Source: Melanocharis versteri (taxonomy: Eukaryota > Chordata > Aves > Passeriformes > Melanocharitidae). From it: a stretch of DNA of 64,000 nucleotides. The position numbers were made by a program, and so were the translations under genes. This document shows, one piece after another, positions 13,218-25,795 of this stretch; position 1 is the stretch's first letter; each line of letters opens with the position of its first letter. The notes beneath the pieces were generated by a model that saw only the letters and a program-made list of their open reading frames with translations, did no database searches and was not told the DNA's origin. The DNA lies in assembly GCA_013397845.1 (NCBI GenBank), contig VZTG01002916.1, positions 1,425,019 through 1,489,018 of the forward strand, in the 5' to 3' direction.

Positions 13218-14662
13218 CCCTCAATAGCTACATCTATATATAACTCATTTTATAAGTAAACCAGGTGGTTTTTTTTACATGATCATTAAGATATCTGAGG
13301 AGCTATGTAGATTCACTAATATTCTATTATTGAGAACATTATTTACACTGCTTGTTAGTGATTAGAAGGACAGAGACCAGAGAATATAGTAGATGTATGA
13401 AATATTTTGGGGGAAAAGCTGTTTGATTATGTAGAAACCTAAACACATGTATCTGGATAAATTAATTTCATATTGAAGTTTTTCAGTGTAACATAGGAAA
13501 ACCTCACTTTATTAACAAAAACTGTTGCCTAAAAATGTAGTGAAAATGTCAGTCTCTTAGTGTAATTAGAAATCCATCCACTATATAAATTTATGCAGTT
13601 ATGTAAGATGTTTTGACTGGATGTTTTTGTGTGTGAGACTTTTTATTCAGTAATTCCTAAAGAAAAAGGGCATTTTATTTTGGTAATTTCTTTAATGTTT
13701 CTATGAACATAAAATCTTAGTTTAGAATTGCAATAATTGCAATTAGCTTCCAATTATTATTTCTGTTTTTGATAAATTTAAATATTACCATAAATATTTA
13801 ATGTAAATTTATGAATCAGTTTAATGTGAATATAAACTTGCAATTTGCATTTTTAATATAGGTTTTGAAAGTCTGCAAGATGCTTATGATTAGATATAAT
13901 TATGGTTCTATTTGACTAGGGAAGTAAAAATGGGATGATCTACCTGAAAGATCATCTTAATTCAGCTGGTCAATGGTTGTTCTGTGCCAAGAGACATATT
14001 ACACCACTGATAGTAGCCCTGAGAGAAACAGTCATCTGTCTGAGGGTCTTGGCTCCAAATGCTTCCTGAGGAATTCAGAAGGCGAGGGAAACGGTTCCAA
14101 ATCTCCCTTCCACATGCTGACGTCTTCCACTTCCGCTGCAAAGCAGATGGAGGTACAAGTTACATCACGTGCTGAGTGATTCTGTTCCCTCAGTGCAGTC
14201 TGTGCAAGTCTGATCAGATGCCTTTCTTCTGAAGGCCAGGAGACAGAAAACTGTAGAGAAGCAGAAATTTCTCCTTGACTAAAACTTTCTCAGTGAATCG
14301 ATATGGAGAACAACCAATTTAAATAAGATGGCATAGATATGTAAGTTACCAAAAGTCAGTACATATCCAAATGTAGCCTTCATATTGAGCCCCTTAAGTC
14401 CTTCCTACTGGCTCTTACAGTCATCCCACAGCCAATTTGGAAGGTCATTCGACCTAAGTGCTCTTCATTACACGAGGTGCAAAGCAGGTTCAAACTTGGC
14501 CCATAGAGAATACATTATTCAATTCTTAGGAAAAAACACAACTGCATAGCCAAGCATCACTATACTTTTTAAAGATCCTTTTCAAAGCTTTTTGTGTATT
14601 CATTCTTCTGCTATTATCCTATTTCTCTGTATCTGGATGTTGCTGGGTATTTTTGGGTTTTG

Positions 14663-14680
14663 TTTTTTTTTTTTTTTTTT
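14663..14680. repeat. T18 homopolymer
   Basis: Eighteen consecutive T. No LINE or SINE body was recognised next to it that would make it a retroposon tail. Confidence 0.9.
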
Positions 14681-14894
14681 AATGTCATTTTAAGCAAGCC
14701 AGGAGCAGAACAAGAAGAAAATTCACTCAAGGCTCAGGCTTGAACTCATTTTCAGTTAGGGATTTATAGCAAGGGTTTTGAATTTATCCAGCTTGACACA
14801 TGTAAATGTCTTTAGCCCTATTTCTTCTTTTTAGTGTGACAAACAGAAATCCTCCCCCAAAATAAAAACTGAGGTATTTGAGGTTGCTGCTGTT

Positions 14895-14917
14895 TTCCCA
14901 GAGCTCTGCTCTGGGAA
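14895..14917. repeat. GC-rich perfect hairpin, 10-bp arms, 3-base loop
   Basis: TTCCCAGAGC, loop TCT, then GCTCTGGGAA. It is unusually stable for this AT-rich region. The stem is too short for a microRNA precursor and no T-run follows as for a Pol III terminator. Confidence 0.75.
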
Positions 14918-15829
14918 TGACTTTTTGGCCAGCAAAATCCTGGTTTTTTCTCTTCTTTGTGAGTTTAATATTCTTTATAAGTGAAGGGCCGAAATGGGCT
15001 TAGTTGCCTCAGTTGCTTCCCCATTAGTCATTGCTTTCCTGAGGTGTTTTTGTATCCTTTATGCAAAATAAATTCCCAAAGTGGTTCACTGGAAATATGT
15101 GCCATGATCTGAAGGTTACCTCTTCACTAGCTGTGGATTAAATACTACCTGAAGGTGTAGATAAAGGTTCTGAAATAAGAGTACAGTTGCATAATCTGGA
15201 AAAGACAATGTCAGTTTCCTTACTTATAAAAAAAATTATTTGTGGACCAGTTCTATTCCTGGATAGTCCAGGCTGAACTGACCTTACAGGATTCAAACTG
15301 AGATCAATAATGAAGACTAGAATTGGCTTTTATATCAGTTTGAACATATCAATGTACATACACACCTGTTGGTGAGTATGTGACTTTGCAGGATTTTTTT
15401 GGCAGTGGTTTGGTATAGTTGAGCTAGGTCCTTTGACTAACAGTGGAGGGGGTTATGGATAGTCAGCAAATGCAAGTTTGACCATGATCTGACTAACTAG
15501 TCTAGAAAGTGTGTGAAGGAATGTTTGATGAAACGGAGTAAATACCACCACTGCATGTTGTGAAGCAAGCAGATCTGTAGAAGCTACTGCAAATGGAGCA
15601 GTTTCTTGAAGATGTAGCTCTGTTATACGTGCTTAAAGAATGTGTCCAAATGTCATCATTCTCTCTCCCAAATAGGACTGAGTGAAAATCAGTTTTTCTA
15701 TCCACAAAATGTAGTTACAATTTTTTGGGAAATGAAACCATAAAATAAAAATATGATCTTGCAGTAACTTGTAAAGGAAATTTTTAGATATTTGCAAGCT
15801 TCATCCTCCTTCCTTTTTCCACCCAAGTT

Positions 15830-16180
15830 ATATATACCATGGCCAAGTCATTCTTTGCACGAGGAAGAATCTGGTCCTCCGTTCTGACTTAAGTCAGAAA
15901 TTTAAATCTGAGTGCTCTGACAACAAGAGGCTGCGGCAGTCGTTAATTGCAAAATCAACTCTTCAATTAGATGGTCTTTAAAAACATCCTTTTCCCTGAG
16001 CACCATTACCAGAAATGTCTGAAGTCAGTCTCCAGTCATCCTGGCCAAATGAGTTTCCCAAGATGCGATGCTCAAACAGAAAGACTTCTCAAGTCATGAC
16101 AGCTAAGCTATTGGAGTCCCACCTTCTCTTAAAGAGATCCCACATGAAGCCCATGTGAAATTAGCTACTTTAAAGTCCAA
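15830..16180. other. Possible enhancer-like element with homeodomain cores
   Basis: Just upstream of the transmembrane exon. It contains an 18-bp perfect palindrome (TTCTGACTTAAGTCAGAA, 15882-15899), CGTTAATTGC (15941-15950) and CAATTAG (15964-15970), the TAAT/ATTA-type cores read by homeodomain proteins, plus scattered CpG. No repeat family matches. The call rests on motif density only. Confidence 0.2.
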
Positions 16181-16851
16181 AACTACTGAGCTACTTATTT
16201 TCTTTTCAACATTCATGCATTCTTCTATTACACCTTATTATGCAGAGCTCCATAGAGAATTTGGGTATTACCAATGCGTGAGAAAACACTCCCCCTTCTT
16301 AGCCTAGATTCCCTCATCCTGAGGGTCAGTTTGGAAGCTATTTTTCCTTTCAAAGTCATATTTGACAGAGGTGTCAATCTGCACTTGGAATGGTGTATGA
16401 AAATATGATGCATGAACATGAAAAACAACAGACTGCAATTGGAAGTTTACATATGAGGCAATTCTCATTTTGGAAAAGGGAAAATAAGAAACAATAGGAA
16501 AGGAGCAGCTATATGCTATGTAGTAGTTGTAGAGCAGCAATAGTCAATACATAAAAAAGCACCATAAAAGAATGCACCAGTTTTCTAAAATGTTTATAAT
16601 GTGAGACAGTTTTATGATATTAGCTAAGCAATAAATTAATTTTGAAGTCATGTATTTCCTGGAGGCTAATGACTGGACACTGGATCGGAAACCCCATGAA
16701 AGAGCTTGTCATTTTACTTCTCCTGTCATTAGCCGCCCAAAAGAGATTAAAACCATTTTATATCACAGATGTTTAAAAATACAGAGGAAAGTAATTACTT
16801 GTAAATATTTTTCCCTTCAACCAGTTTAAAATTGTGTTCTTCTATTCAAAG

Positions 16852-16919
16852 TTCTGGCCTGCATCATTGCTTTTTTTCTTATTCTATTACTTCGTGGAAG
16901 AAGCAGACATCGTGATTCT
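16852..16919 (+). CDS. Coding exon 2: transmembrane / signal-anchor exon
   Basis: The acceptor (pyrimidine-rich ttgtgttcttctattcaaag) ends at 16851 and a strong donor CT|GTAAGT begins at 16920. The 68-base exon is read from phase 1 and ends in phase 0. With exon 1 it gives residues 4-26: a 14-residue hydrophobic run (VLACIIAFFLILLL, residues 4-17) followed at once by RGRSRHR. A short hydrophobic helix at the extreme N terminus with basic residues just after it resembles a signal-anchor of an ER or outer mitochondrial membrane protein with a cytosolic C terminus; a cleaved signal peptide is less likely because no small-residue cleavage motif follows. I do not recognise the family. The exon sits 971 bases before exon 3 and shares its phase. 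Confidence 0.55.
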
Positions 16920-17890
16920 GTAAGTAAAATTCTGAACCAGTTCCCCAAGATTTTAAAACCATCTGATTTATTGCATTTAGTGATCCTCTATAGGAACAAA
17001 TGGATGAAGTGCTTTATAGTTTTAGCATATGTCTACTTCTCTCTGCCTTTAAAACTCTAGTCCCTTTTTTATTTACGGACACAGACTAAAAAACCACCAT
17101 AGTTCAGATGATATTTTTCCAGAAACATGAAATCTCTCCTAACTGTTTAAACCAGAATGTATATGAAGATGGTTTTGTACTGTGAAGCAGAGGGCCACAT
17201 CCCTTTCACATGGAAATCATCATAGTACTCCTGACTTCGTTCAACTTTGCTCATTTCTGCTAAATGCGTGTCTGACCCCGGGCTTTCCACAGTGAACTGG
17301 TGGCCTTCCTGTGCATATTTCAGTTTTGAAGAGTTTCTCTGGAGTGTTTTCTGATAAAACTAGTGATTTTCCCATCACATTTTCTAGTAGCATCTGTATT
17401 AGTAAGTAAGTAAAATCATCCAAGAACCAATCTGTGGTGGCAAGTTGCACATAGTTTTCTCCTTGCTCTCAGAGTCTTCATGCATTCAAGCTGTTAGGAA
17501 TAGTCCCTTGCCTAGACTTTTCCATGAATGCTGCTTGGGCACTGTATAGGACAGTCCTGGTTGTCCCAGGTCAAAGTTCTTTTAGGGACTATGCTAAGAA
17601 TTCAAGAGTACAATTGACTGTATACAAGAACTTTTGTCTGTGACCTGTTTAGAAGTTGCTTTTAGATCTGGTGCCTTTCATTGTTGTGTAGGAATTCAGT
17701 TAAATTGGGAAAGTGATTTTTTTTCCCTTAAAATTGATACTTGCGCAAACTGCATCCTGTTGATTTCAGAATTGTTATAGAGGTTTGGTGTTTCTTGCAC
17801 TGAACTGCTTTGAATGTTGAGCTAGGTTTATTCAATTAATGACTCTGATAAATAAGTTCTCTATTGTCTTCTGATACTTTTTTTTTTCAG

Positions 17891-17982
17891 GAAAATCAAG
17901 ATGATCCTACATGCACTACGCAAGTTGAGTTTATAAGTCTTCTTAAAGTCTTTGCTGCTCACTATGTGTCCCCACAATTAAG
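17891..17982 (+). CDS. Coding exon 3 of the small membrane protein
   Basis: The acceptor is excellent: a long T-tract (ctttttttttttcag) ending at 17890. The donor AAG|GTAAAA starts at 17983. Read in phase 0 directly from exon 2, the 92 bases encode 30 codons plus two bases (ends in phase 2). It begins ENQDDPTC, acidic and polar, and goes on to QVEFISLLKVFAAHYV, which would make an amphipathic helix (residues 37-52), then SPQL. The in-phase join with exon 2, two good splice pairs and a balanced residue composition unlike the K/N/I/F-rich translations of the surrounding AT-rich DNA make this the best protein-coding call in the window. No known domain is recognised. Confidence 0.55.
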
Positions 17983-18042
17983 GTAAAAGTGCAGCTCTTC
18001 AGTTGATGCAATAATTATAGTCAAAGCTCTGTGCAAAAATGG

Positions 18043-18076
18043 TGAACACATTGAAACACATTGAACACATTGAAAA
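18043..18076. repeat. Short tandem repeat of ACACATTGAA
   Basis: Three imperfect copies of a 10-11-base unit (gaacacattgaa) lie just after the exon 3 donor. This is a minor local duplication. Confidence 0.75.
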
Positions 18077-21000
18077 CCACTGTGAGAAATCAAATCAAGA
18101 AAAATTAGTATGTTTTGCAAATATCAGTTTCCCTTTCTATATGGCCTGAATATCTGCAGTTACTATAAACACTGCAGATTATATGTCAGTAGAAACAATC
18201 AGCCACAACAAATGTATCTATTTCAACAAACAGAAAGAGAACAAATGAAAAAACATTGTCAGGTTATGCTGTATAGCAGTTGTTCTTCATTTCAGATATT
18301 TCACATTCTGTACAAGAGCCTGAATTTACCTGCTCAGGGCAGACTACTAAACAAGTTGCTAGATTTTATTTTTCTGAAACAATTGCTTTTAGGACATGGT
18401 GCTGTAATAAAATGTGCTGTCCTTCCACAGTCATGCAATCAACTGCTTATAGGCAGCTGCAATCCAACCCATGTAATAGCAGGTCTGTCAGAAATTTACT
18501 TCCTTTGATGCAAACATTTATGAAAAAATGAGTGCTTTTTTCTTTTTGCTTTATGTTGTTGTTGTTTTTCTTTAGCTGAATACATCTAAGTTGCTGGCAG
18601 TTTCACTATTAGCTGGCTAATACTGAGATTGTTAACTTTCATTAAGTCAGTATTGAGCTTGATTCCCAATGTTCTTTCAACTTCCGTTAGAAACTATTTA
18701 ACTGAAGCTCTTCATACAATATCTGTTAACCCCGACTGAGATGTGCTCAGTTTCTTAAAGAAAATTGCAGCTGTTCCATTTGGGCCATTTACATCTGTAG
18801 CAGAAGGTCTCCTACTAGTTATGAATGAAATTGTGACACCTTAGGGCTTGGGGTATTTTATTTATTTGTTTATTTATTTTCTTACTTATTAATGTAGATA
18901 AATCCAATCAGTATGCCAAGTCAGGACTCTTCTAAGCTCTCTGCCAGACTAGTCTCAAATTTGGATCCTGAGCACATAACCACCCTATAAGTTAATGTTG
19001 CCATAATGTTTCCTGAGGTGCTGAAAGTGTTCTATTTCTGCAGTAAAATTTCCAAAAGCAATCAATTTTTGATAGTGGGGAGTAAATCGATGTTTCTCCT
19101 ATACTTGTACCCATCAGGAGCCATAATCCGGGGACCTCTTTTAGCTTTCCTGCACTGTCTGACTCAACAATTATCTACTGCACGCTGAGCAGGGTATGTT
19201 CTGCATAGAGCATAGCCGAAAAGGGCTGGTTAGAGCACTTACTATGGATGCAGATGATGTAAGTCCAGCTCTTTTTCACACTTCTCCTCACCTTAAGAGC
19301 ATTTGAATGCATCTTTTCTGAGAGTGATTTAACTATGAGAGTCTCTTTGGGTCTGCCACCCAGATTTCTTAACAAACCTTTTATCTGAGACAGGAATACT
19401 TTCTTCATCTTGTCTAAGCTCTAAAACCTAGAGTCAATCTTTTGTCTGGCTATGTTTTAAGAACTCATTCAAGAACCATTTTCCACATGGCCAGGAAGGC
19501 TTACATCTCTATGCTACTTTCTTTTGGATGAGTAGAAATCTCAGCTTGGATTTATTTTACCAATGAGGGATTTGAATGCATCTCAGATGAAAAGGAGCTA
19601 TTGGATTACTCAGCTATTGGATAGAGGGAGGAGAATGCAATGCTACAGAGGACCTCTGAGGAATGGCTGGCTTAGATGTGTTTTTAGCACTACGCCATTG
19701 CTAGAATGACAATCTGGAAAGGCATCTCTCTTCAGTCCTTAATAATGCAGTAGGAGTAGAGTGATCACCTGTGAAAAACCGTTAATGAAAGGAAAAGAGG
19801 TTCTAAGCTTCCGATAGCTGCTGTGTGTGAGCATTGCTCTAAAACCACGAAGAGATGTATCTGTTGGTAATGTAGATGGAGAGTCCATTTAACACTTTCA
19901 ATACAGGCAGGGATAATACTTCTCCCATTTATTTTCTTGTGAATTCCTCAGCACTCCTATGTTACAGCCATGGGAAAATTACTTCATGGTTTTATTTTGT
20001 GAGCATTATATAGTTAACATTTTCTCAAAGAAATGGCTATTTTAATGGATGTTTGAACATCACAAATGTATTGACACTAAAATAATACAGATATTATTAT
20101 ACTTCTGTTGGCTCTTCCTATATTTTTGATTACATACATACTTCCTAAGTTACCTACTCCTTGACTACTCATATGGTAACTATAGTCTTTGGGAAAATTA
20201 AGAAATGACACTTAATAATCCATTACAGTCTCCACACATTAGATTGCCTTAGGAAAAAAGTCAATAATGTGATGATGAGACCTATTTAACTTTTGAAAAT
20301 ATTTCTTTGTTGGAGCAGTATCTTCCAAATTTTCTTAGGGCTGTTACAAGAGGAATTCTTCCATAGCCCGCTGTCAGTTTTTGTCTTGAGTATACTTTGA
20401 TATCCGATGCCAGAATTACTGTTTAATTAGCTGTAGAAGGCCTATGTTTTTGCCCAAGCACAATTATTTTTCTGTACATATAAAATAGGAAATGTTTTTC
20501 TGTTGCCATAAACATTGTGTTTTGATGGCACAGTGCAGCCTGCATGTGGATGCAGGAGCTGTGCAACCACGTGTCAGCCCTAGTCCCAGGAGACATGACT
20601 TGGACAAGAGAGGGTGAAGGCTGTTGCTTTCACAGCGCTTATTAAATCTACTCCCACTCCACTAAGTGATATCTAATTTCATATTATCAACTTCTTTGAT
20701 TTTTTAAATTTGCCACATGCAGATAACAGAGTGCACCTTGAGTTGCTGATTAAGTCTTTTTCGTACTTAGCCTAAGCAGTGCTCATCCTCAGGTGAATTG
20801 TTTAGACAGCCTCTGCCAAGTAATATTTTACCATGAAGGTGAACCAGGCTTCTTCAATATGTCTAGAACCTAATGATACACCATCAATCCTTGTTTCTTA
20901 ATGAAATTATCTGAAAAAATATCTACTCATATTTGAAATTAAATACAAATGTCCAGTATAGTTTCTCTGAGCCCAAATAGTATTTTACTTGACCTTCAAA

Positions 21001-21439
21001 GCTGTCTTATTTTGCATAAATATTGTCTTGAATTGATTTCAGGGGTTTTTTCTTTTCTTTTTTTCCCCCCTGGTAGTACTTCAGTGGTTTCCTTGTGTTT
21101 TAAATGCAAGATATAGTCTGTTCAGTTCAACACTGAACACCACTGTATGTTTTTCCAGCATATTTTGTCCCTTGGCCTGTGAAATCTTCATGCAATGTAT
21201 ACTGATGACAGCAGTGTTATCTCCAGATTCTCTGGGCAGCTTCTGTATTGTTAGGAAAGAACCTATTACATGATAGTTCCATTAGTCCTGCTCAATGCCA
21301 TTCAGTTTCCAGCTGTTGCTTGTTACTGTGTTCCTTGCTCTGCAGTTCTACTGTTCTCTCTTGTGAAGAGACATTGTTCTGCCTGTCCCTACCTGAGCAC
21401 TATTTTTGTATTATGAGAATGCTCATGTTGCTATTTCAG

Positions 21440-21502
21440 CTCTGTTTGGCTCATCTTCCATGTATTGAGGCCACCTGATACAGGACTTCTGCTTTGGGAA
21501 CG
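21440..21502 (+). CDS. Possible cassette exon (phase 2 to 2)
   Basis: A 63-base interval lies between acceptor gttgctatttcag (ends 21439) and a strong donor CG|GTAAGT (21503). Its length is a multiple of three and it is open in the phase left by exon 3, adding 21 codons (SVWLIFHVLRPPDTG... ending LLLWE). It could be an optional exon between exon 3 and a last exon. The short length means the open frame could be chance, and the pyrimidine tract is only fair. Confidence 0.15.
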
Positions 21503-22789
21503 GTAAGTAACATTGCCTGCTCTTGAATCTGAGTGACAGTGTCTCTTCCCAGGAGTGGGCTCCTTTTATATGTGCCTCTTTTTATATATGTGACTATTTT
21601 TCCTCTTATTAGTTCTCTTTTGAAGTTTACATATCTGCAGCATCCAGCAAACCTATCAAGTGCTGTCATGAAACTGTCATTATTTGCCTTTTTTTCCTAG
21701 TATTTTATTATAGCAAGTGATCCTGATGCTCTTGCTTGGAGGAAAATGTAATCACAAAAAATAATAGACTACTCCAGCTTTTGAGGCATGCTTTCCTGTG
21801 ACTGTAAACTTAGAGAAAATAACTAAGAAGGAACCAGTTCAGTTGCACCTTAAGAATAGTTTGAGAACAGTTTGTTTCTTAGTCAAATTAGAAGAGCTCA
21901 GTCAGCAGCTTGCCATTGTCACTTGTTCTTCTTGAATTTGTTTCCTTAACTCCACAATGAAAATATCCCCTCTAGAAGTTTGTCTAAGTTGTTATCTTTT
22001 CTTAATTAGTCTAATAGCATATTCTATAATATAAAACTAAGACAAGAAATTGTGATATTTATTGTACGAAACTATTTTCTCTGACTGAAATATATTAAAA
22101 TCCATGAGGAAAGCTAACTTGTTTTGATACCAGGACACATGAGAACAGCATGGTGTATATTCCTGATGATATGTAATCATATTATCTGATTTAGATCTGG
22201 ATCACTGGTATTCTTTGCCATTTAATCACCTTCAGAAATTAACCAGCTTATGCTGGTATAGAATGTTGTATCCGGTGGAAAATTGCTTTCCTGTGAAATG
22301 ACAAAACTGATTAATATCCAATATTGTAGCTTCTGAAAACACCTGTGCTATCTAGTTAACTATTTTAGCCATATAAGAAAGAGGCAGCGATATATATGAA
22401 GATTAATTGTGTAATTTAAATATATGTTTAAGAAAAACTGACTTTTAATATAAAATCTATTTTAAAGAAAAAATTATCAATGTTATTGTCTGTATTTTAT
22501 ACAAAAAATGGAAAAACAAATATTTTTTTAAGGACTTTGGTGAATGGTTTCTATCAAAGCAATTTTTTGAAAAAAATTGTTTTTAAAAAATGCATTTTTT
22601 TACAAAGAATTATTCTTCCAAGTTTGTTTCCTCCTTTTGAACTAAAAACTAGAACCAACTCATGAGATTCTTCTGAAATTACTTTTCCCAGAATCATATT
22701 TTTTAACAGACCTAACACTCAAAATTTTGAATAAATGTCATCTTTTGCAAGAAACACCAGTCCAACCTAGTGTCTGCTGAACTATGAAC

Positions 22790-22885
22790 TCATAGAGTCA
22801 TATAATAATTTAAGATGGAAGGTATTTTTGCAGGTCATCTAATCAAAATCCTACTTAAAGAGGGACTGACTTCAAAGTGTTTTTT
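22790..22885 (-). mobile_element. CR1 LINE 3'-end relic
   Basis: Reads actcatagagtcatataa, then a diverged 'aatttaagatggaagg... ggtcatctaatc' and 'agagggactgacttcaaagt'. These match in order the tail, the 'ttggaaggga' block and the 'gtcatctagtcc' block of avian CR1 3' ends seen in antisense. It is strongly diverged and about 95 bp long. Confidence 0.65.
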
Positions 22886-23535
22886 AGAGTCTTCTTTTCC
22901 TGGAAGACTCTATACAGATGTAGACACCTGTGATAGTCTGTGTCTAAATGTGCTTTTTACATATATGTTGGGGCTCAAAATATGACTTACCACCAGAAAG
23001 GAATGTGAAGTTTGCTCTCACAGTTTGGCATGGCTTCCTGCATTTTCTCCAGTTGTGAAAGAGTTTTCAGCTTGAACTTCTGGTAAAATAAAGCTTTGCT
23101 GTTCAATATTCAAATAAACATTCATTTTAGTTCACATTTCTCAAAATACAACTTTCCTTTGGTTTAGTTATGAAGCCTGCTGCACGTGTATGGATGAAAG
23201 TTATAAATATAAGTATGTCCTCTGTATTTTGTATAATAATTTAGTCAGATTCTGCGTGTGAGCATGATGAAGGAGAAGAGAAGAACAGCTATTGACCATC
23301 TTCTTTGCCCTTCATGAGGGCTGAGTGAGAAGTTGGAGTATTGAGTCAGGGTTGTGTGACTGTCAGCAGCACTGGCACAAAAGTGTGGAGGGTGTAGAAT
23401 CTGGTTCAGACCTGTGCAGTGGGAGATTGGTACTCATTCTCACTCTGAGTGGTTTGTGTGGGTGCACACAGATCCTCCCCAGCAATCAACTTCTGCATGT
23501 ACTCTTATGACTCACCCCCCCAAAATATTCACAGA

Positions 23536-23557
23536 CAATGTATATATATATACATTG
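23536..23557. repeat. 22-bp perfect palindrome with (TA)n core
   Basis: CAATG + (TA)6 + CATTG: every base pairs with its mirror. It can extrude as a cruciform; most likely a small TA microsatellite. Confidence 0.85.
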
Positions 23558-25597
23558 AAATAAACAAATATGCACTCGAATATACCTTACAGAAAGAATT
23601 TATAGGTAGAATTCATAGGTTTCACATTCTGCATCTTAATTAGATATTCTCTTTTGAATGTCATCTAAAGATGCAAAAGCAGGTCCCAGAGCATGTCTAT
23701 TCATGTTGTAATACCTTGGCTCTTGATTCTAAAAGCGTCTAATAGCACTTGATTTGTCAGTTGATATACATGTGATCTAGGATTTTGTTCGAGTCTCTGA
23801 GAACCTGCTCATTGGCACATGTCTGCAGCTGCCTTTATACACATAAGGATTTTATTTATCATTTTATAACTTTTAAAATTAGAAAATAGACACATAACTT
23901 TAGAGATACTTTGTGAAATGACATGGAAAAGCAGTTATGACAAAAAGGATAAAAATCCATACGCTTAGTGTGCCTTATTTAGTTTGTCAAAAACACTCAG
24001 CTGTTGAGAGAATCTAATGTAATTCAATGAATCTGCAAGTACATTTTCAGTCCATTGAAAATGACTATCAATTCAAGGTTACTTCATAAAACTGAATCAT
24101 GAAAAAAACCTACTTGGTGAAGATGAAAAAGGCAAAGAAGTAAAACAAATGAGGAAATATATATTAACAAATTAGAAATCAGAACAATAAAAAATGCTAA
24201 TGGTGATTTATGGAATTTTTTTTTCTTTTATGGTCTTTCTTTGACCATTATTGTCCTATGTCTTCACTATGTAGAAAAATTATCATTTGACTTCAAGAGC
24301 ACTCTTTCAATTCATGTAGGCAACCATTTCCACTTGAAAAAAAAAAAAATATTATTCATGAGTATTTTCTTACACAAATGGAATTGCAAAGCTATTCTTT
24401 TCTCCATATATTTTTCACCCAAATTCCACCTCTGAGCTAGCATTAAAATAAGAATAAATTTACTAATTCATAAGCTTATATCATTATATTTTTCTTTTAC
24501 ACATACTCTTATGACAGAAACATTTGTCTTCTTGTTAATTTTTCTTCATTTCTTGCCTTCAAATTGTCATTTGTAGCACAAGATGCTTATAAGATTACAA
24601 TTATCTACTCAGTGAGAAAGGTTATTTATCAAGTATAGAATTAGTGAAAACATAAAGCCATTAGTCTCTTTCTCCTCTTTGTTTTCTCTTCCAATTCCCT
24701 AGCTAGAACTAAGTTGCTGTCTAGACATCTGTATTTTCACAGGTAGAAAAATTAACTATTGATTTGCCCTATATACAAAACTCTAAAATATGAATGCAAG
24801 CTAGGTTTGCCAAAAGGTAATGGTCCCGGGTATAGTCAGACATTCCTGGAAGACAAAAAGGAATGGATTAAATTTCCTTCAGCTGCAGAAAACCAAGAAC
24901 ATTGTTCTCTTTTCTTTCATGTTTCCTTTATGTTATCCTTTCTGTTTCCTTCGTGCCTTCACAAAATTAGGCACTTCTTGTGGCCTTTTAAAACACTGAA
25001 TCCTGCTCAGTGTATGCAGAGGAGGACAAATTCTGGACTCTGATTCCAGACTTGAAAGATGAGTATTTTTCAGCATTTCCACCTGGCCATCAGTATCTGT
25101 CCTTCTTCTCAAACAGGGGGTTTCATGAAATCAGTTTACATTCACTTTTAATGTGCCGGCATCTGTTTCAGATATCTGCATTGCTACAGTGAGGCACTGT
25201 GCTTCAAATGAGGCAGTAACAAAATCGTTCAGACCACACAGCTTCCTGAAGCGCCAGTCAGCAGCTGCACATGGTTGAGCAAGTGCAAGGGCTCCGATTC
25301 TCTTTCAAACTAGGCCAGGTGAGATTACAAAGAAGAAAGTATTATAGTGACTTTCTCTTGCATGAAATGGACTCAAAATCTCAGAGAGGGCATAGTTTCA
25401 TCATGCAGAAGCTTTGGCAATAACTGAACTTTATGGCACTTCTGCATCTCAACCCCTTGCTTGTTTGTGTTGCAGGATTGTTTTTAACACCAGTTATTTC
25501 CCTCAACTAGTTAGAGTTCAGAGCAAAACCTCAGAAGCAGTTGAGCTGACACTTCATGAAGGGTAAACTGCTGGGACAGGAGAGTGGGAACATTTTA

Positions 25598-25795
25598 CAG
25601 AATCACAGAATGGCTGAGGCTGAGAGAGGTACCTGGAGGTCATTTGGAGGTCCATGCCCCTGCTTAAGCAGGGCCACCTAGAGTCATTTCTCCAGGATCA
25701 TATCCAGACAGATTTTTGATATCTCCAAGGATGGAGACACCTCACTCTCCATCAGTGACAGTCACAGTGACAGTGCTCAGTTGCCCTCAAACTAA
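25598..25795 (-). mobile_element. CR1 LINE 3' fragment
   Basis: Begins cagaatcacagaatggctgaggctgag, then 'cctggaggtcatttggaggtcc', 'cctgcttaagcagggccacctagag', 'ccaggatcatatccagacag' and 'atctccaaggatggagacacc'. This is the ordered block pattern of a CR1 3' UTR in antisense, ending near 'cagtgctcagttgccctca'. A short CAGTGACAGTCACAGTGACAG duplication lies inside. It is noncoding and 5'-truncated. Confidence 0.88.

Larger units (their letters stand above)
250..16851 (+). other. Intron 1 (proposed), about 16.6 kb
   Basis: AT-rich sequence with many stops in all frames and no recognised CR1 or LTR, which is notable for its length. It holds short simple repeats, a few hairpins, motif-dense CpG-bearing patches (about 9150-9330, 9600-9800, 15830-16180) and GC-richer islands (about 10600-10870, 11990-12330). 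A tiny exon-like unit lies at 2991-3020. Open frames of up to 145 codons here (for example 1997-2434, minus) have no family resemblance and look like chance. Confidence 0.4.

Noticed and set aside
18110..18508. 132-codon plus-strand frame just after exon 3
   Set aside because: It lies after a good donor, in another frame, without domain or acceptor; it looks like open intron sequence.
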